Below are positions 33,133 through 41,843 of a stretch of DNA of 64,000 nt, piece by piece. The number at the start of each line of letters is the position of its first letter. The stretch's first letter is position 1. This stretch comes from an uncultured Bacteroidales bacterium. GTDB lineage: Bacteria > Bacteroidota > Bacteroidia > Bacteroidales > UBA932. The stretch is taken from NCBI GenBank assembly GCA_934667175.1, contig CAKULN010000002.1:62001-126000 (forward strand), in the 5' to 3' direction. The position numbers and the translations under genes were made by a program. A model generated the notes under the pieces. That model was given only the letters and a program-made list of their open reading frames with translations, searched no databases and was not told where the DNA came from.

Positions 33133-36100
33133 TTAGAATGTGAATCTTACGCCAAAGTTGAACTTGCGTGTAAGAGGATACTTGCTGCCGTCACTTGAGC
33201 CGGTCTCAGGATCCCACATATCCCAAGGTGAATGCATCCACAGGTTGCTGCCCACGAAGTAGATTCTGAAGGCCTGGCATCCCCAGTTCTTGAGCCAGTC
33301 ACCCTTGAAGGTGTAACCGGCCTCGACATCGGACAGACGGATAAGGCTTCCGTCGTATATGGTCTTTGTGGATGTCTTCTGGTTGTTGGTGTTTCTGTAT
33401 TCGGTAAGCCTTGGGTAGTAGGCGTTTGGATCTGGGTTCTCAGGTGACCAGCGGTCGAGGGCCTTCTCGAAGAGGTTGCCCTGCTTCACTCCACCATAGA
33501 ACGGGAACCATGCGCCTCCGAGGTAGTATGTGACGTTCGCCTGTCCTCTGAAGAACACTCCAAGGTCAAGGCCTTTCCACGTCAGCTGGGCTCCGAATCC
33601 ATAGTTGATTTCAGGAACGTTGGCATAGCCGATGGCCACCTCGTCGTGCTCATCCACGACACCGTCCTTGTTGTAGTCAAGGTACTTTACATCACCCGGC
33701 GCTAGAGGCAGTCCGAACTGTGTCGGGCTGAGGTCGATCTCGTCCTGGTCGGCGAAGTAGCCAAGGGCGATGTAGCCGAATCTTTGGTTGAGACGATGGC
33801 CGGTGCGTCTGCGCCAGCTGTCGGTTGGAGCCTCGTCTTTTTCAAGCACCTTGTTGCGGGCGAAGGAGAAGTTGCCGTAGAGGCGGTAGCCTACCTTGCC
33901 GATGTGGTGGTTCAACTCTCCGGTGAACTCGAAACCTTGGTTGTTGAGCACTCCCATATTGGCGAGAGGAAGCTTATTCATACCGGCGATGCCAGGAACG
34001 GTGTTCCTCTGGATGAGAATATCCCATCTGCGTTCGAAGAAGTAGTCAAGGTCGAAAGACAAGAGGGAGTTGAACAGCTTGATCTCAAGACCGATGTCCT
34101 TTTTGAGACCCTTTTCCCAAGTCAGGTTCTCAACGCCTTCCTGATCCTCGCCCACACCGCCGGACCAGTTCGCTGACTCTCCGAACCTGTGACCGCCGAG
34201 ACCTGAACCCCAAGTGGACAGGTAAGCGAAACGTCCGGAGGCCAGCACGTCAGAACCGACAAGACCCATTGAGGCCCTCAGTTTGAGGTGATTCACATAA
34301 GGCTTGATGTTGGTCCAGAAAGGCTCATTGGAGACAAGGTATCCGACCGCTCCCGCAGGGAAGAAACCGAAACGGTGTCCTTTCGCAAAGTTCTCGGAAC
34401 CGTTGTAACCGGCGTTGAACTCGACGAAGTAACGGTCGTCGTATGAGTATGTGGCGCGGAATGCGAGACCCTGCTTACGGTAAGGCAGTGAGTACATAGC
34501 CGAGCCGGCAGACAGGTTCACGTAGTTGCGCGAATAGTACATTGTCATGGCTCCCACGCGGTGCTTCTCGGCGAAATTCCTGTCGTAGTTCACCTGAGCC
34601 TTGAACTCATCGGCTCGGTTGCCGCTGGTCGAAGATCCGTAGTTGAGGAACTCGTCGCCAACGTAGGTCTGGGTTACCTTGTACAGGCCGGTCTCGTCAT
34701 CAACTCCGATGATTGCATAGCGTGAGGAATATTTTCCACGTGCCTGGATGGAAGTGATGTTGAAGTCGTAGGAGAACGACAGATTGGCGCTCAAGCCTTT
34801 TGTGATCATATCAAGGTTCTGCTTGACAATGATCTGTGACATGATCTGTGTCTGGTAGGTCTTGTTGTAGCCGGAACCGAAAAGACGTTCCGCAGGGTTG
34901 CTGGTGTTGTTACCGGTTGAACCGCCCCACGCCCATTTGATGTTTCCGTTCTCGTCGTAGCCGATAGGAACACGCACTGGAGTGGAAATCGGGTCGAGGT
35001 TGTAGGCCATCGTGAACAACTGTGAGGCCTGAGCCTGGTAGTTGTTGTTCGCGGTGATAGGCCTCGGCTGATGAGAGTCTGTCATATTCGCTCCGATTTC
35101 AAGGGACAGCACAGTGGACTTGGTGATGTTCATATCGATGTTGGAGCGGAAGTTGTACCTCTTCACGTGGATGTTCGTGCTGTAGTCTGTGTCCGGGCTG
35201 GTGTAAAGGTTACCGTTGTCACGGATGTAGGCCGCTGTCACATAGTACCTTGCACGCTCGCCACCACCTCGGATGCTCAGCGATGCCTGCTCGTTGTTGG
35301 ACCAACGGGTGAACAACTCATCGAACCAGTTCACGTTCGGGTACATAAACGGATCGGTGCGGGCCTCTGTCTTGGCGATCTGCTCGTCCGTGAAGACCTG
35401 TGATCCGCTTGCCTCGTTGTACAGGCGCATGTAGTTGGCTCCGTCCAGAAGCTTTGGCATATTCGTAAGCTCCGAGATACCACCCTCGATCTTCACGTCG
35501 ATCTGAGGTTTCTGTGCGACACCCTTCCTGGTCGTTACGAGAACGACACCATTGGCCGCGCGCACACCATAGACCGCTGTCGCTGACGCATCCTTGAGAA
35601 TGGAAATGGTCTCGATCTCCTCTATGGCAAGGTTGGACATATCGCGCTCGACACCGTCAACAAGGATCAGAGGGGCGCTGGAGTTCAGCGAGGATATGCC
35701 TCGGATCCAGAACTCGGCGTTGTCCATACCCGGCTCACCGGTTCTTTGGACGACAACTGCTCCGGCCACCTTTCCGGCGAGGGCGTTGGTCAGGTTTCTC
35801 TGAGGAATTTCCAGTTCGGTGTTGGCCACTGAGGAGATGGCTCCGATGACGGAAGCCTTTCTCTGGTGACCCATACCTACCACGACTGCCTGATCCAGCT
35901 CTGTGGCGTCGTCCTGAAGGAAGATGTTAAGTTCCAGTGATTTCGGAACGGTCACGACTTGGGTCTTGTAACCCATACTGCTGACCTCCAGCTTGACTCC
36001 CGGTCCGGAGACCTCGATTGAGTAATAACCATTGATGTCGGTCATAGTTCCGGTCTGGGTCCCGGCGATGAGAATCGCCGCTCCCGGCACTGGCTGTCCA

Positions 36101-36273
36101 GTACCGTCGATGACCTTACCTTTGACCGTGACCTTGTCCTGGGCAGAGACGTTGGCTGGGCTTTCCTTTGCGTCGGCTACGCTTGCGTCCGCTCCGAAAG
36201 AAGGAACCGACAACAATGCGGCCAGCAGGATGAAAGCTATCCTTCGCCTTCCCATTGATAATTGATCAGTCAT
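33133..36273 (-). CDS. SusC/RagA family TonB-dependent transporter
   Basis: This 1046-residue outer-membrane protein has a signal peptide, a carboxypeptidase-regulatory-like domain (KVTVKGKVIDGTGQPVPGAA, about 46-120), a plug domain (DQAVVVGMGHQRKASVIGA; LVDGVERDMSNLAIEEIETI; KDASATAVYGVRAANGVVLV) and a 22-strand barrel ending in RKFNFGVRFTF with the terminal phenylalanine needed for assembly. It imports oligosaccharides using TonB energy. It is the first gene of the 18-gene PUL and follows a good promoter at 36360-36389. An internal ATG six codons on (36255) is an alternative start; both give an acceptable signal peptide. Confidence 0.95.
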   Translation of the reverse strand: MTDQLSMGRRRIAFILLAALLSVPSFGADASVADAKESPANVSAQDKVTVKGKVIDGTGQPVPGAAILIAGTQTGTMTDINGYYSIEVSGPGVKLEVSSMGYKTQVVTVPKSLELNIFLQDDATELDQAVVVGMGHQRKASVIGAISSVANTELEIPQRNLTNALAGKVAGAVVVQRTGEPGMDNAEFWIRGISSLNSSAPLILVDGVERDMSNLAIEEIETISILKDASATAVYGVRAANGVVLVTTRKGVAQKPQIDVKIEGGISELTNMPKLLDGANYMRLYNEASGSQVFTDEQIAKTEARTDPFMYPNVNWFDELFTRWSNNEQASLSIRGGGERARYYVTAAYIRDNGNLYTSPDTDYSTNIHVKRYNFRSNIDMNITKSTVLSLEIGANMTDSHQPRPITANNNYQAQASQLFTMAYNLDPISTPVRVPIGYDENGNIKWAWGGSTGNNTSNPAERLFGSGYNKTYQTQIMSQIIVKQNLDMITKGLSANLSFSYDFNITSIQARGKYSSRYAIIGVDDETGLYKVTQTYVGDEFLNYGSSTSGNRADEFKAQVNYDRNFAEKHRVGAMTMYYSRNYVNLSAGSAMYSLPYRKQGLAFRATYSYDDRYFVEFNAGYNGSENFAKGHRFGFFPAGAVGYLVSNEPFWTNIKPYVNHLKLRASMGLVGSDVLASGRFAYLSTWGSGLGGHRFGESANWSGGVGEDQEGVENLTWEKGLKKDIGLEIKLFNSLLSFDLDYFFERRWDILIQRNTVPGIAGMNKLPLANMGVLNNQGFEFTGELNHHIGKVGYRLYGNFSFARNKVLEKDEAPTDSWRRRTGHRLNQRFGYIALGYFADQDEIDLSPTQFGLPLAPGDVKYLDYNKDGVVDEHDEVAIGYANVPEINYGFGAQLTWKGLDLGVFFRGQANVTYYLGGAWFPFYGGVKQGNLFEKALDRWSPENPDPNAYYPRLTEYRNTNNQKTSTKTIYDGSLIRLSDVEAGYTFKGDWLKNWGCQAFRIYFVGSNLWMHSPWDMWDPETGSSDGSKYPLTRKFNFGVRFTF

Positions 36274-36359
36274 AGTATTTCATTAAATATTTGATGATAA
36301 ACAATAATCGTTATAGCGTATTGAATACAATAGTGGCTAACTGTCAATAGTAATACGTG

Positions 36360-36389
36360 CAAATGTAGTAATATATTTTCATTTTGAAA
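36360..36389 (-). promoter_or_regulatory. Promoter of the large PUL (susC)
   Basis: Read on the minus strand, TTTC (36389-36386) is followed after 18 bases by TACATTTG (36367-36360), a full match to TAnnTTTG. Transcription would start near 36353, leaving a leader of about 80 bases before the susC ATG. Confidence 0.55.
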
Positions 36390-36391
36390 AT
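36375..36391. promoter_or_regulatory. 17-bp palindrome overlapping the susC promoter
   Basis: ATTTTCA and TGAAAAT are separated by TTT. The site overlaps the -33 region of the susC promoter and lies between the divergent susC and ROK genes, so it is a candidate operator for the ROK regulator encoded next to it. Confidence 0.4.
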
Positions 36392-36480
36392 AATTTAACT
36401 ATTATTTTTAACGTATTTGTGTTGATATCTTGGCGCAAACGTTATATTGAGTTTAATTTGGGCTCTCTGTAGGTGTATTC

Positions 36481-36511
36481 TTTCAAAATGGCGATAAAAT
36501 GCTTATCTTTG
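36481..36511 (+). promoter_or_regulatory. Promoter of the ROK regulator gene
   Basis: TTTC (36481-36484), then 19 bases, then TATCTTTG (36504-36511), a full match to TAnnTTTG. The leader to the ATG at 36574 would be about 55 bases. Confidence 0.5.
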
Positions 36512-36573
36512 TTACCGCAAAACCTTGGCTCAGAAAACCACACTGCAAATCCAAGGTTTGAGAACAGAATATT

Positions 36574-37788
36574 ATGGCAAACATCAACGACAAAGAATCC
36601 TTTCTGAACCATATCAACGGCAGGAACTCCTTCCTGAAGCATCTGATTCTGGAGAATTGCGTCTATGACAAGCAGTTCACCCTTGCGGATCTGAGCCGTG
36701 AATATGACACTTCCGTCCCGACGGCCTCCAGAATCGTGACTGACTTGATCGAGGATGGATTTGTGAGGGAGATCGGCAAGATGGAGTCGTCCAGTGGACG
36801 CAAGCCGGTAATCTACGGCCTTAATCCTGAAGCTGGCAACTTTGTCGGTGTGGACGTGAAGCAGGATTATCTTTCAGTCGCCGTCACCAACTTTATGGGG
36901 GAGCTGAGTTTCTTCAAGGAGAGCATCAGATTCACCCTGACCAACACCGAGGAGTCCTGCCGCCGGATGTGCGATGTTGTCCGGGACTGTCTGAAGTCCT
37001 CCAAGGTAGACCTGTCGAAGATCCGCAGCTACGGATTCATCTTCTCCGGCCGTGTCAACTGCAACTCCGGCTACTGCTTCTCCTACTTCATAAGTGAGGA
37101 CAAGCCTATCGCCAGCATCCTGGAGACGGAACTGGGGCTGCCGGTCTATGTGGAGAACGATTCCCGGGCCATAGCCTACGCTGAATATATGTCCAGCGAG
37201 AGCCCGGAGAAGACATTCCTTGTCTTCAACGTGAGCTGGGGACTGGGTCTTGGAATGATCATCGACGGCAAGCTCGGCTACGGCCGCTCCGGCTTCTCGG
37301 GCGAGATCGGCCACTTCCCGATCTTTGATAACAAACGAATATGCCGCTGTGGAAAGATCGGCTGCCTTGAGACCGAGGCCTCAGGGTCGGCCCTGCACAG
37401 AATAGTTCTGGAAGAAATGGCCGCCGGACAGCCGTCACTTCTGAGCAAGAAATTCAAGGCTGGTGAGGAAATCACTCTTAATGACATTCTTGACGCCGCC
37501 GATGCCGAGGACACCGTTGTCATCGAGGCGATCGAAAAGGTCGGAAAGGCTCTTGGGCAGGCGATCGCAGGGATGATCAACCTGTTCAACCCAGGGGTCA
37601 TCGTCATCGCCGGTTCCCTCGCGCGCGCGCATAAATATCTAATGACACCAATCAAGGGCAGCGTGAACAAACTCGCCCTTGCGATAGTCAGCAGCGACAC
37701 GTCCATCATCGTCACACGCCTGGGTGAGAAGGCCGGTGCCATCGGCGCCAGCTACATCGCCAAAGTCCGTATGCTCGGAATAATCTGA
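36574..37788 (+). CDS. ROK family transcriptional regulator (NagC/Mlc-like)
   Basis: This 404-residue protein has an N-terminal winged helix-turn-helix (TLADLSREYDTSVPTASRIV, about 37-56, then DLIEDGFVREIG) and a ROK sugar-binding domain: GVDVKQDYLSVAVT, VENDSRAIAYAEY, GLGLGMIIDGKLGYG, and the zinc motif GEIGHFPI...CRCGKIGCLE about 245-268. It lacks no obvious zinc ligand. ROK repressors respond to sugars or sugar phosphates, NagC to GlcNAc-6-P. It is divergent from the large PUL and followed after 4 bases by GH20, so it probably controls both. An amino-sugar inducer is inference from the GH20 and AGE neighbours. Confidence 0.85.
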   Translation: MANINDKESFLNHINGRNSFLKHLILENCVYDKQFTLADLSREYDTSVPTASRIVTDLIEDGFVREIGKMESSSGRKPVIYGLNPEAGNFVGVDVKQDYLSVAVTNFMGELSFFKESIRFTLTNTEESCRRMCDVVRDCLKSSKVDLSKIRSYGFIFSGRVNCNSGYCFSYFISEDKPIASILETELGLPVYVENDSRAIAYAEYMSSESPEKTFLVFNVSWGLGLGMIIDGKLGYGRSGFSGEIGHFPIFDNKRICRCGKIGCLETEASGSALHRIVLEEMAAGQPSLLSKKFKAGEEITLNDILDAADAEDTVVIEAIEKVGKALGQAIAGMINLFNPGVIVIAGSLARAHKYLMTPIKGSVNKLALAIVSSDTSIIVTRLGEKAGAIGASYIAKVRMLGII

Positions 37789-37792
37789 TTTT

Positions 37793-40075
37793 ATGAATAG
37801 TAAACCTCTTTTCCCGTTGATTCTCTCCGTGGCGGCAATGACGGCTCTGTCATCATGCGCCCGGAATGATGAATATTCAGACATTGTCTCCGTGATTCCT
37901 GAACCTCAGGAGGTCAGGCTTCTGGGCGGATTCTCCGATGTCGGGACTTGCGTCCGCAATGATGTGAATGACAGTACTATGGCGGATGGCGAGTATCGCA
38001 TACTCATAAAGGATGGCGACATGACTGTCACCGCTTCCGGCGACCGTGGTTTCCTCTATGCGTCCCAGACTCTCCGGCAGTTAGGTGGAGTAGACGGAAA
38101 ATACCCTGATGTCGAGATCCGTGACTGGCCCCGGTTTGCCCACCGAGGTTTGCTTCTGGACTGTAGCAGACATTTTTTCTCCGTACAGGAAGTGAAGAAG
38201 GTTCTGGATCTTATGGCGTTGCATAAGCTCAACGTGCTTCACTGGCATCTTACAGACGATCAGGGATGGCGGATTCAGATAGACTCCTGGCCGCGGCTGA
38301 CCGAGGTCGGAGCATGGAGAAAAGGCAACCGGCTCGGCAGGGGAGGCACGGACATCGGCCCTGATGATGAGCCTTACGGTGGATTCTACACCAAGGAGGA
38401 GCTCCGTTCCGTTGTTGAATATGCCGCTACCCTCGGCATTGACATAATGCCAGAGATTGACCTCCCCGGACACATGCTCTCGGCGCTTGCCTCCTATCCT
38501 GAATTGGGCTGCACAGGAGGCCCTTACTCTGTCTCGGCTTACGGAGGAATCTCTCAGGACGTGCTGTGCGTCGGCAATGAGAGGACTTTCAGATTCATCG
38601 AGGATGTCCTGACGGAGGTGATGGACATATTTCCTTATGAATATCTTCACATAGGAGGTGACGAGTGTCCGAAGAACCGTTGGACTGCCTGTCCTAAGTG
38701 TCAGGCCAGAATCAAGGCTCTCGGCATCGGACCGGACACTGACCACACGGCGGAGCAGCTGCTGCAAGGTTGTGTTACAGAGAGGGTTGGCTTGTTCCTT
38801 AAAGAACATGGCCGTCGCCTTGTCGGTTGGGATGAGATTCTGGAGGGGAATCCGCCGCTTGACGCCGTTGTGATGTCCTGGAGAGGTACAGAAGGGGGGA
38901 TCAAGGCCTCAGGACTCGGCCACGATGTCATCATGACCCCGAACAGGAACATGTATTTCGACTATTGCCAGAGTGAGAGCAAGGAGTCCGAACCTGACGG
39001 CATCGGCGGTTATGTCCCTGTCTGGAAAGTCTATGAATATGAGCCCTTTACTCCAGAGATGACTGATGAACAAAAATCACACATCCTTGGGGTTCAGGCG
39101 AATCTCTGGACTGAGTTCATCTCCACGGACTCTCATCTTGAGTACATGCTCCTGCCGCGTCTGAGCGCTTTGAGCGAGGTCCAGTGGTGTCTGCCGGGCC
39201 GCAAGTCATTCGACAGGTTTATGAAGGACATTTCCCGGATGACATCCGTGTACGAGAGACTGGACTGTAACTATGCGAAGCACGTTTTCGGTGTAATCCA
39301 TCAGTTGAGGTCTTTGGATGAAGGTGTTGAGTTCACATTCCACACGGTGGGCGATGGGGAGATCCGTTATACGGTCGATGGCTCGGAGCCGACGGAGGAC
39401 TCCCGGCTTTATTCCTGTCCGTTCGTGATTTCTGAAAGACCCGCTGCCGTCAAGGCTGCCGTTTATCGTGACGGCAATCGCTCGGAGACATATTCCGGAA
39501 GCGTCCTCGCCAACAAGGCGTATCACAAATCGGTGACTCTTGGCACGGAGAAGGCCTGGAACTACAAGTGGCAGCCTGACGCTTCCCTTGTGGACGGTCT
39601 CCGTGGCGGCACCAACTTCAACACCGACAGCTTCGTCGCCTGGAACGAGGAACCGATGGATGTTATTTTGGACCTCGGTGCTACGGCACGGTCACAGAAA
39701 GTCGCAGAGTCTGCCGATCTGGTCGCTGAGCCTGTCGAAGCGCCTAAGCACAAGTCCGAGGCTGTTGCCATCCCGACATATTCATCAGTCACCCTATGCA
39801 TTCTGGTTGACAAGCTGAACTATATTTTCGCCCCATCGTCGATTGAGGTCAGCCTCTCCAATGACGGAGAGAATTTCGATGCAGTGGCTCATTTGGACGT
39901 GGTTACCGACAAGCCTTCCGACCCTGACGGACTTCGTGAGATTCCGATCTCTTTCCAGGAGTCCGATGCCCGCTACATCCGCATCAAGGCTCCCGTCCTG
40001 TGTCCGATTCCGGACTGGCATCCGGGCCATGGTCACCCCGCCTTCATATTCGTGGATGAGATTGTAGTGGAATGA
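37793..40075 (+). CDS. GH20 beta-N-acetylhexosaminidase lipoprotein
   Basis: This 760-residue lipoprotein (TALSSC, C22) has the GH20b domain (IPEPQEVRLLGG), the TIM barrel from about residue 110 (RGLLLDCSRHFFSVQEVKK, VLHWHLTDDQGWRIQI) and the catalytic pair D290-E291 in HIGGDECPKNRW. After the barrel come a chitobiase-type C-terminal beta domain (IRYTVDGSEPTEDSRLY) and a discoidin-like module. It cleaves terminal beta-GlcNAc or GalNAc. A REP-like unit at 39721-39745 adds the residues VAEPVEAPK near 644 in the discoidin-like part, in frame. The gene starts 4 bases after the ROK stop. Confidence 0.93.
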   Translation: MNSKPLFPLILSVAAMTALSSCARNDEYSDIVSVIPEPQEVRLLGGFSDVGTCVRNDVNDSTMADGEYRILIKDGDMTVTASGDRGFLYASQTLRQLGGVDGKYPDVEIRDWPRFAHRGLLLDCSRHFFSVQEVKKVLDLMALHKLNVLHWHLTDDQGWRIQIDSWPRLTEVGAWRKGNRLGRGGTDIGPDDEPYGGFYTKEELRSVVEYAATLGIDIMPEIDLPGHMLSALASYPELGCTGGPYSVSAYGGISQDVLCVGNERTFRFIEDVLTEVMDIFPYEYLHIGGDECPKNRWTACPKCQARIKALGIGPDTDHTAEQLLQGCVTERVGLFLKEHGRRLVGWDEILEGNPPLDAVVMSWRGTEGGIKASGLGHDVIMTPNRNMYFDYCQSESKESEPDGIGGYVPVWKVYEYEPFTPEMTDEQKSHILGVQANLWTEFISTDSHLEYMLLPRLSALSEVQWCLPGRKSFDRFMKDISRMTSVYERLDCNYAKHVFGVIHQLRSLDEGVEFTFHTVGDGEIRYTVDGSEPTEDSRLYSCPFVISERPAAVKAAVYRDGNRSETYSGSVLANKAYHKSVTLGTEKAWNYKWQPDASLVDGLRGGTNFNTDSFVAWNEEPMDVILDLGATARSQKVAESADLVAEPVEAPKHKSEAVAIPTYSSVTLCILVDKLNYIFAPSSIEVSLSNDGENFDAVAHLDVVTDKPSDPDGLREIPISFQESDARYIRIKAPVLCPIPDWHPGHGHPAFIFVDEIVVE
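39721..39745 (+). repeat. REP-like unit inside the GH20 gene
   Basis: One unit with loop core GAGCCTGTCGA, left arm GGTCGCT and right arm AGCGCCT (one pair broken). It is read in the frame giving VAEPVEAP, a different frame from the copies in the GH2 gene. Confidence 0.85.
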
Positions 40076-40086
40076 CTCGTGGCACC

Positions 40087-40277
40087 TCGACAGGCTCGGT
40101 GACCCGACCAATCAGTCGCTGAGCCTGCCGAAGCGCCGAATCAATCCGGTCACCGAGCCTGCCGAAGCGCCGAACCAGTCAGGTCGCTGAGCTTGTCGAA
40201 GCGCCGAACCAGTCAGGTCGCTGAGCCTGCCGAAGCGCCGAATCAATCCGGTCGCTGAGCTTGTCGAAGCGCCGACG
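40087..40277. repeat. Tandem array of REP-like units, 5 x 34 bp
   Basis: Five direct units with a 34-bp period start at 40114, 40148, 40182, 40216 and 40250, preceded by an inverted partial copy at 40087-40104. Each holds the core GAGCYTGYCGAAGCGCCGAA followed by YCARTC. Units differ by only a few C/T and A/G changes. The array fills the gap between the GH20 stop and the DUF5009 gene. Confidence 0.9.
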
Positions 40278-40307
40278 CCACCGGAAAATATTAGAAAATT
40301 AAATACA

Positions 40308-41426
40308 ATGTCAAATAAAGAATCCACCACCGGCCGTCTCCTCTCCCTTGACGCTCTGAGAGGCTTTGATATGATGTTCATCATGGGCCTGAGCGCCATA
40401 ATCATCAATGCCTGCGGACTGTTCCCCGGCGGCGAGACCTGCTGGCTCGCAACCCAGATGTCCCACGTGGCATGGGACGGCTTTCATCATTATGACACGA
40501 TCTTCGCCCTGTTCCTGTTTATCTCGGGAATGACGTTTCCATATTCATCGTCCAAGAAACTTGCGAAGGGAATGTCCCGCTCCCGACTCTGCCTTGACGT
40601 GCTGCGCAGAGCCTGCGTCCTGATATTCCTTGGTCTTGTCTATCAAGGAATATTCCAGTTCCACTTCGCCACGCTGAGGTTCCCGAGCGTCCTCGCCCGG
40701 ATCGGAATCGCATGGGCGTTGGCGGCGATCCTGTACCTGTACACGGGAAAGAAGACACAGTGGGGAGTCGCAATCGGCGTCCTTGTGGGCTATTTCCTCT
40801 TGCTGAGGTTTGTCGTCGCCCCTGACGCTCCGGCCGGAGCCGACCCTTTCTCGAAGGAGGGCAACATCGTCTATTACATTGACAGAATTCTGATGCCGAA
40901 CCATATTTATGAGAAAGGTCTTGGTGACCCTGAAGGTCTGTTGAGCACGATTCCCGCCGTGGTTACCGCCATGCTGGGAATATTCACCGGTAGGTATGTC
41001 AAGGAGTCCAAGGATTCCGGCGGCCGCAAGACAGCGAAGATGCTTGCCGCCGCTGCCGTCATGGCAGTCATCGCCGCCGTCTGGTCCATCTGGTGCCCTG
41101 TTATCAAAAGTCTGTGGACCAGCACATTCGTCCTCGCCGCCGCTGCCTGGTCCGTAGGTCTCTTCGCCATATTCTATTACCTCATTGATGTCAAAGGCTG
41201 GCGTAAAGGTGTGCTTTTCTTTCAAGTCGTCGGCATGAACTCAATCACCATCTATCTGGGGCAGTGTATATTGCGTTTCGACTCCATGACTGATTTCTTC
41301 TTCGGAGGTGTCATGTCCCTGCTCCCGGAGCCTTGGTCCAAACTTGTCTTCAGTCTCGGCTACTTCACCCTCTGCTGGCTCCTTCTCTATTTCCTCTACA
41401 AGAAAAACTGCTTCCTGAAAGTCTAA
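40308..41426 (+). CDS. DUF5009/HGSNAT-type membrane acyltransferase
   Basis: This 372-residue integral membrane protein opens with RLLSLDALRGFDMMFIMG, the signature of the heparan-alpha-glucosaminide N-acetyltransferase / DUF5009 group, followed by about ten hydrophobic helices. A conserved HHYDTIFALFLFISGM and PSVLARIGIAWALAA follow, with MNSITIYLG near the end. The animal homolog moves acetyl groups across a membrane on to terminal glucosamine; the bacterial role is not established. Its place behind GH20 and a ROK regulator suggests modification or salvage of amino sugars. The REP array separates it from GH20, but no promoter was seen in between. Confidence 0.75.
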   Translation: MSNKESTTGRLLSLDALRGFDMMFIMGLSAIIINACGLFPGGETCWLATQMSHVAWDGFHHYDTIFALFLFISGMTFPYSSSKKLAKGMSRSRLCLDVLRRACVLIFLGLVYQGIFQFHFATLRFPSVLARIGIAWALAAILYLYTGKKTQWGVAIGVLVGYFLLLRFVVAPDAPAGADPFSKEGNIVYYIDRILMPNHIYEKGLGDPEGLLSTIPAVVTAMLGIFTGRYVKESKDSGGRKTAKMLAAAAVMAVIAAVWSIWCPVIKSLWTSTFVLAAAAWSVGLFAIFYYLIDVKGWRKGVLFFQVVGMNSITIYLGQCILRFDSMTDFFFGGVMSLLPEPWSKLVFSLGYFTLCWLLLYFLYKKNCFLKV

Positions 41427-41785
41427 ACGAATACCGCAAAAATACCAATCAAAACGCCACAAAAATACCAATTAAAATTACTTGTCTTGAGGGAGAAATA
41501 TTGAGAAAATGAAAGATATCCCACAAAAACGTGCGGATATCTTTCGGTGAAATGGATATTTTGTATCTTCGTCGAAAATTATAAGGCGATGGGTGACCTT
41601 CTCTGAAAATGGTTGACACTTTAGAGGTCGTTTAACTGATATACTTCACAGCATCTCTGAACTGGTTCACACCTGATCTTTGATTCAACTGTTTTTCTTT
41701 ACAATGTCCGACTTGATACTTTGAGGTTTTCCGGGAATTCATCGAAATGAATTCTGAGGATTTCCAGGAAAATGTTAGGAATAAT
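41427..41785. other. AT-rich intergenic stretch with hairpins
   Basis: No gene seen. It contains two AAAAATACCAATYAAAA copies (near 41438 and 41461), the hairpin at 41511-41545 and a second perfect hairpin GAATTCAT/ATGAATTC with loop CGAA at 41735-41754. The latter is flanked by TTTCC and GGAAAA, which can extend it. Confidence 0.6.
41511..41545 (+). terminator. Hairpin downstream of the DUF5009 gene
   Basis: GAAAGATATCC (41511-41521) pairs with GGATATCTTTC (41535-41545), with CAC/GTG extending it inside. It lies 85 bases after the stop. There is no strong T-tract, so the terminator role is uncertain. Confidence 0.4.
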
Positions 41786-41816
41786 TTTGAGGAGACATGA
41801 ATCTTTGGTATTTTCG
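41786..41816 (+). promoter_or_regulatory. Candidate promoter of the DUF4143-type ATPase
   Basis: TTTG (41786-41789), 19 bases, then TATTTTCG (41809-41816), one mismatch to TAnnTTTG. The leader would be about 20 bases to the ATG at 41844. Confidence 0.4.
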
Positions 41817-41843
41817 CAAATAAAATCCACAGAAGTCACAGAT

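Noticed and set aside
40114..40277. CRISPR-like array with 34-bp period
   Set aside because: The whole 34-bp unit is repeated; there are no unique spacers and no cas genes. It is a tandem REP-like array. The same holds for 2009-2100.
40112..40408. Minus-strand reading frame with a repeated RRFGRLSD-type peptide
   Set aside because: It is only the translation of the REP-like array and the edge of the DUF5009 gene on the wrong strand; no start signal or homology.
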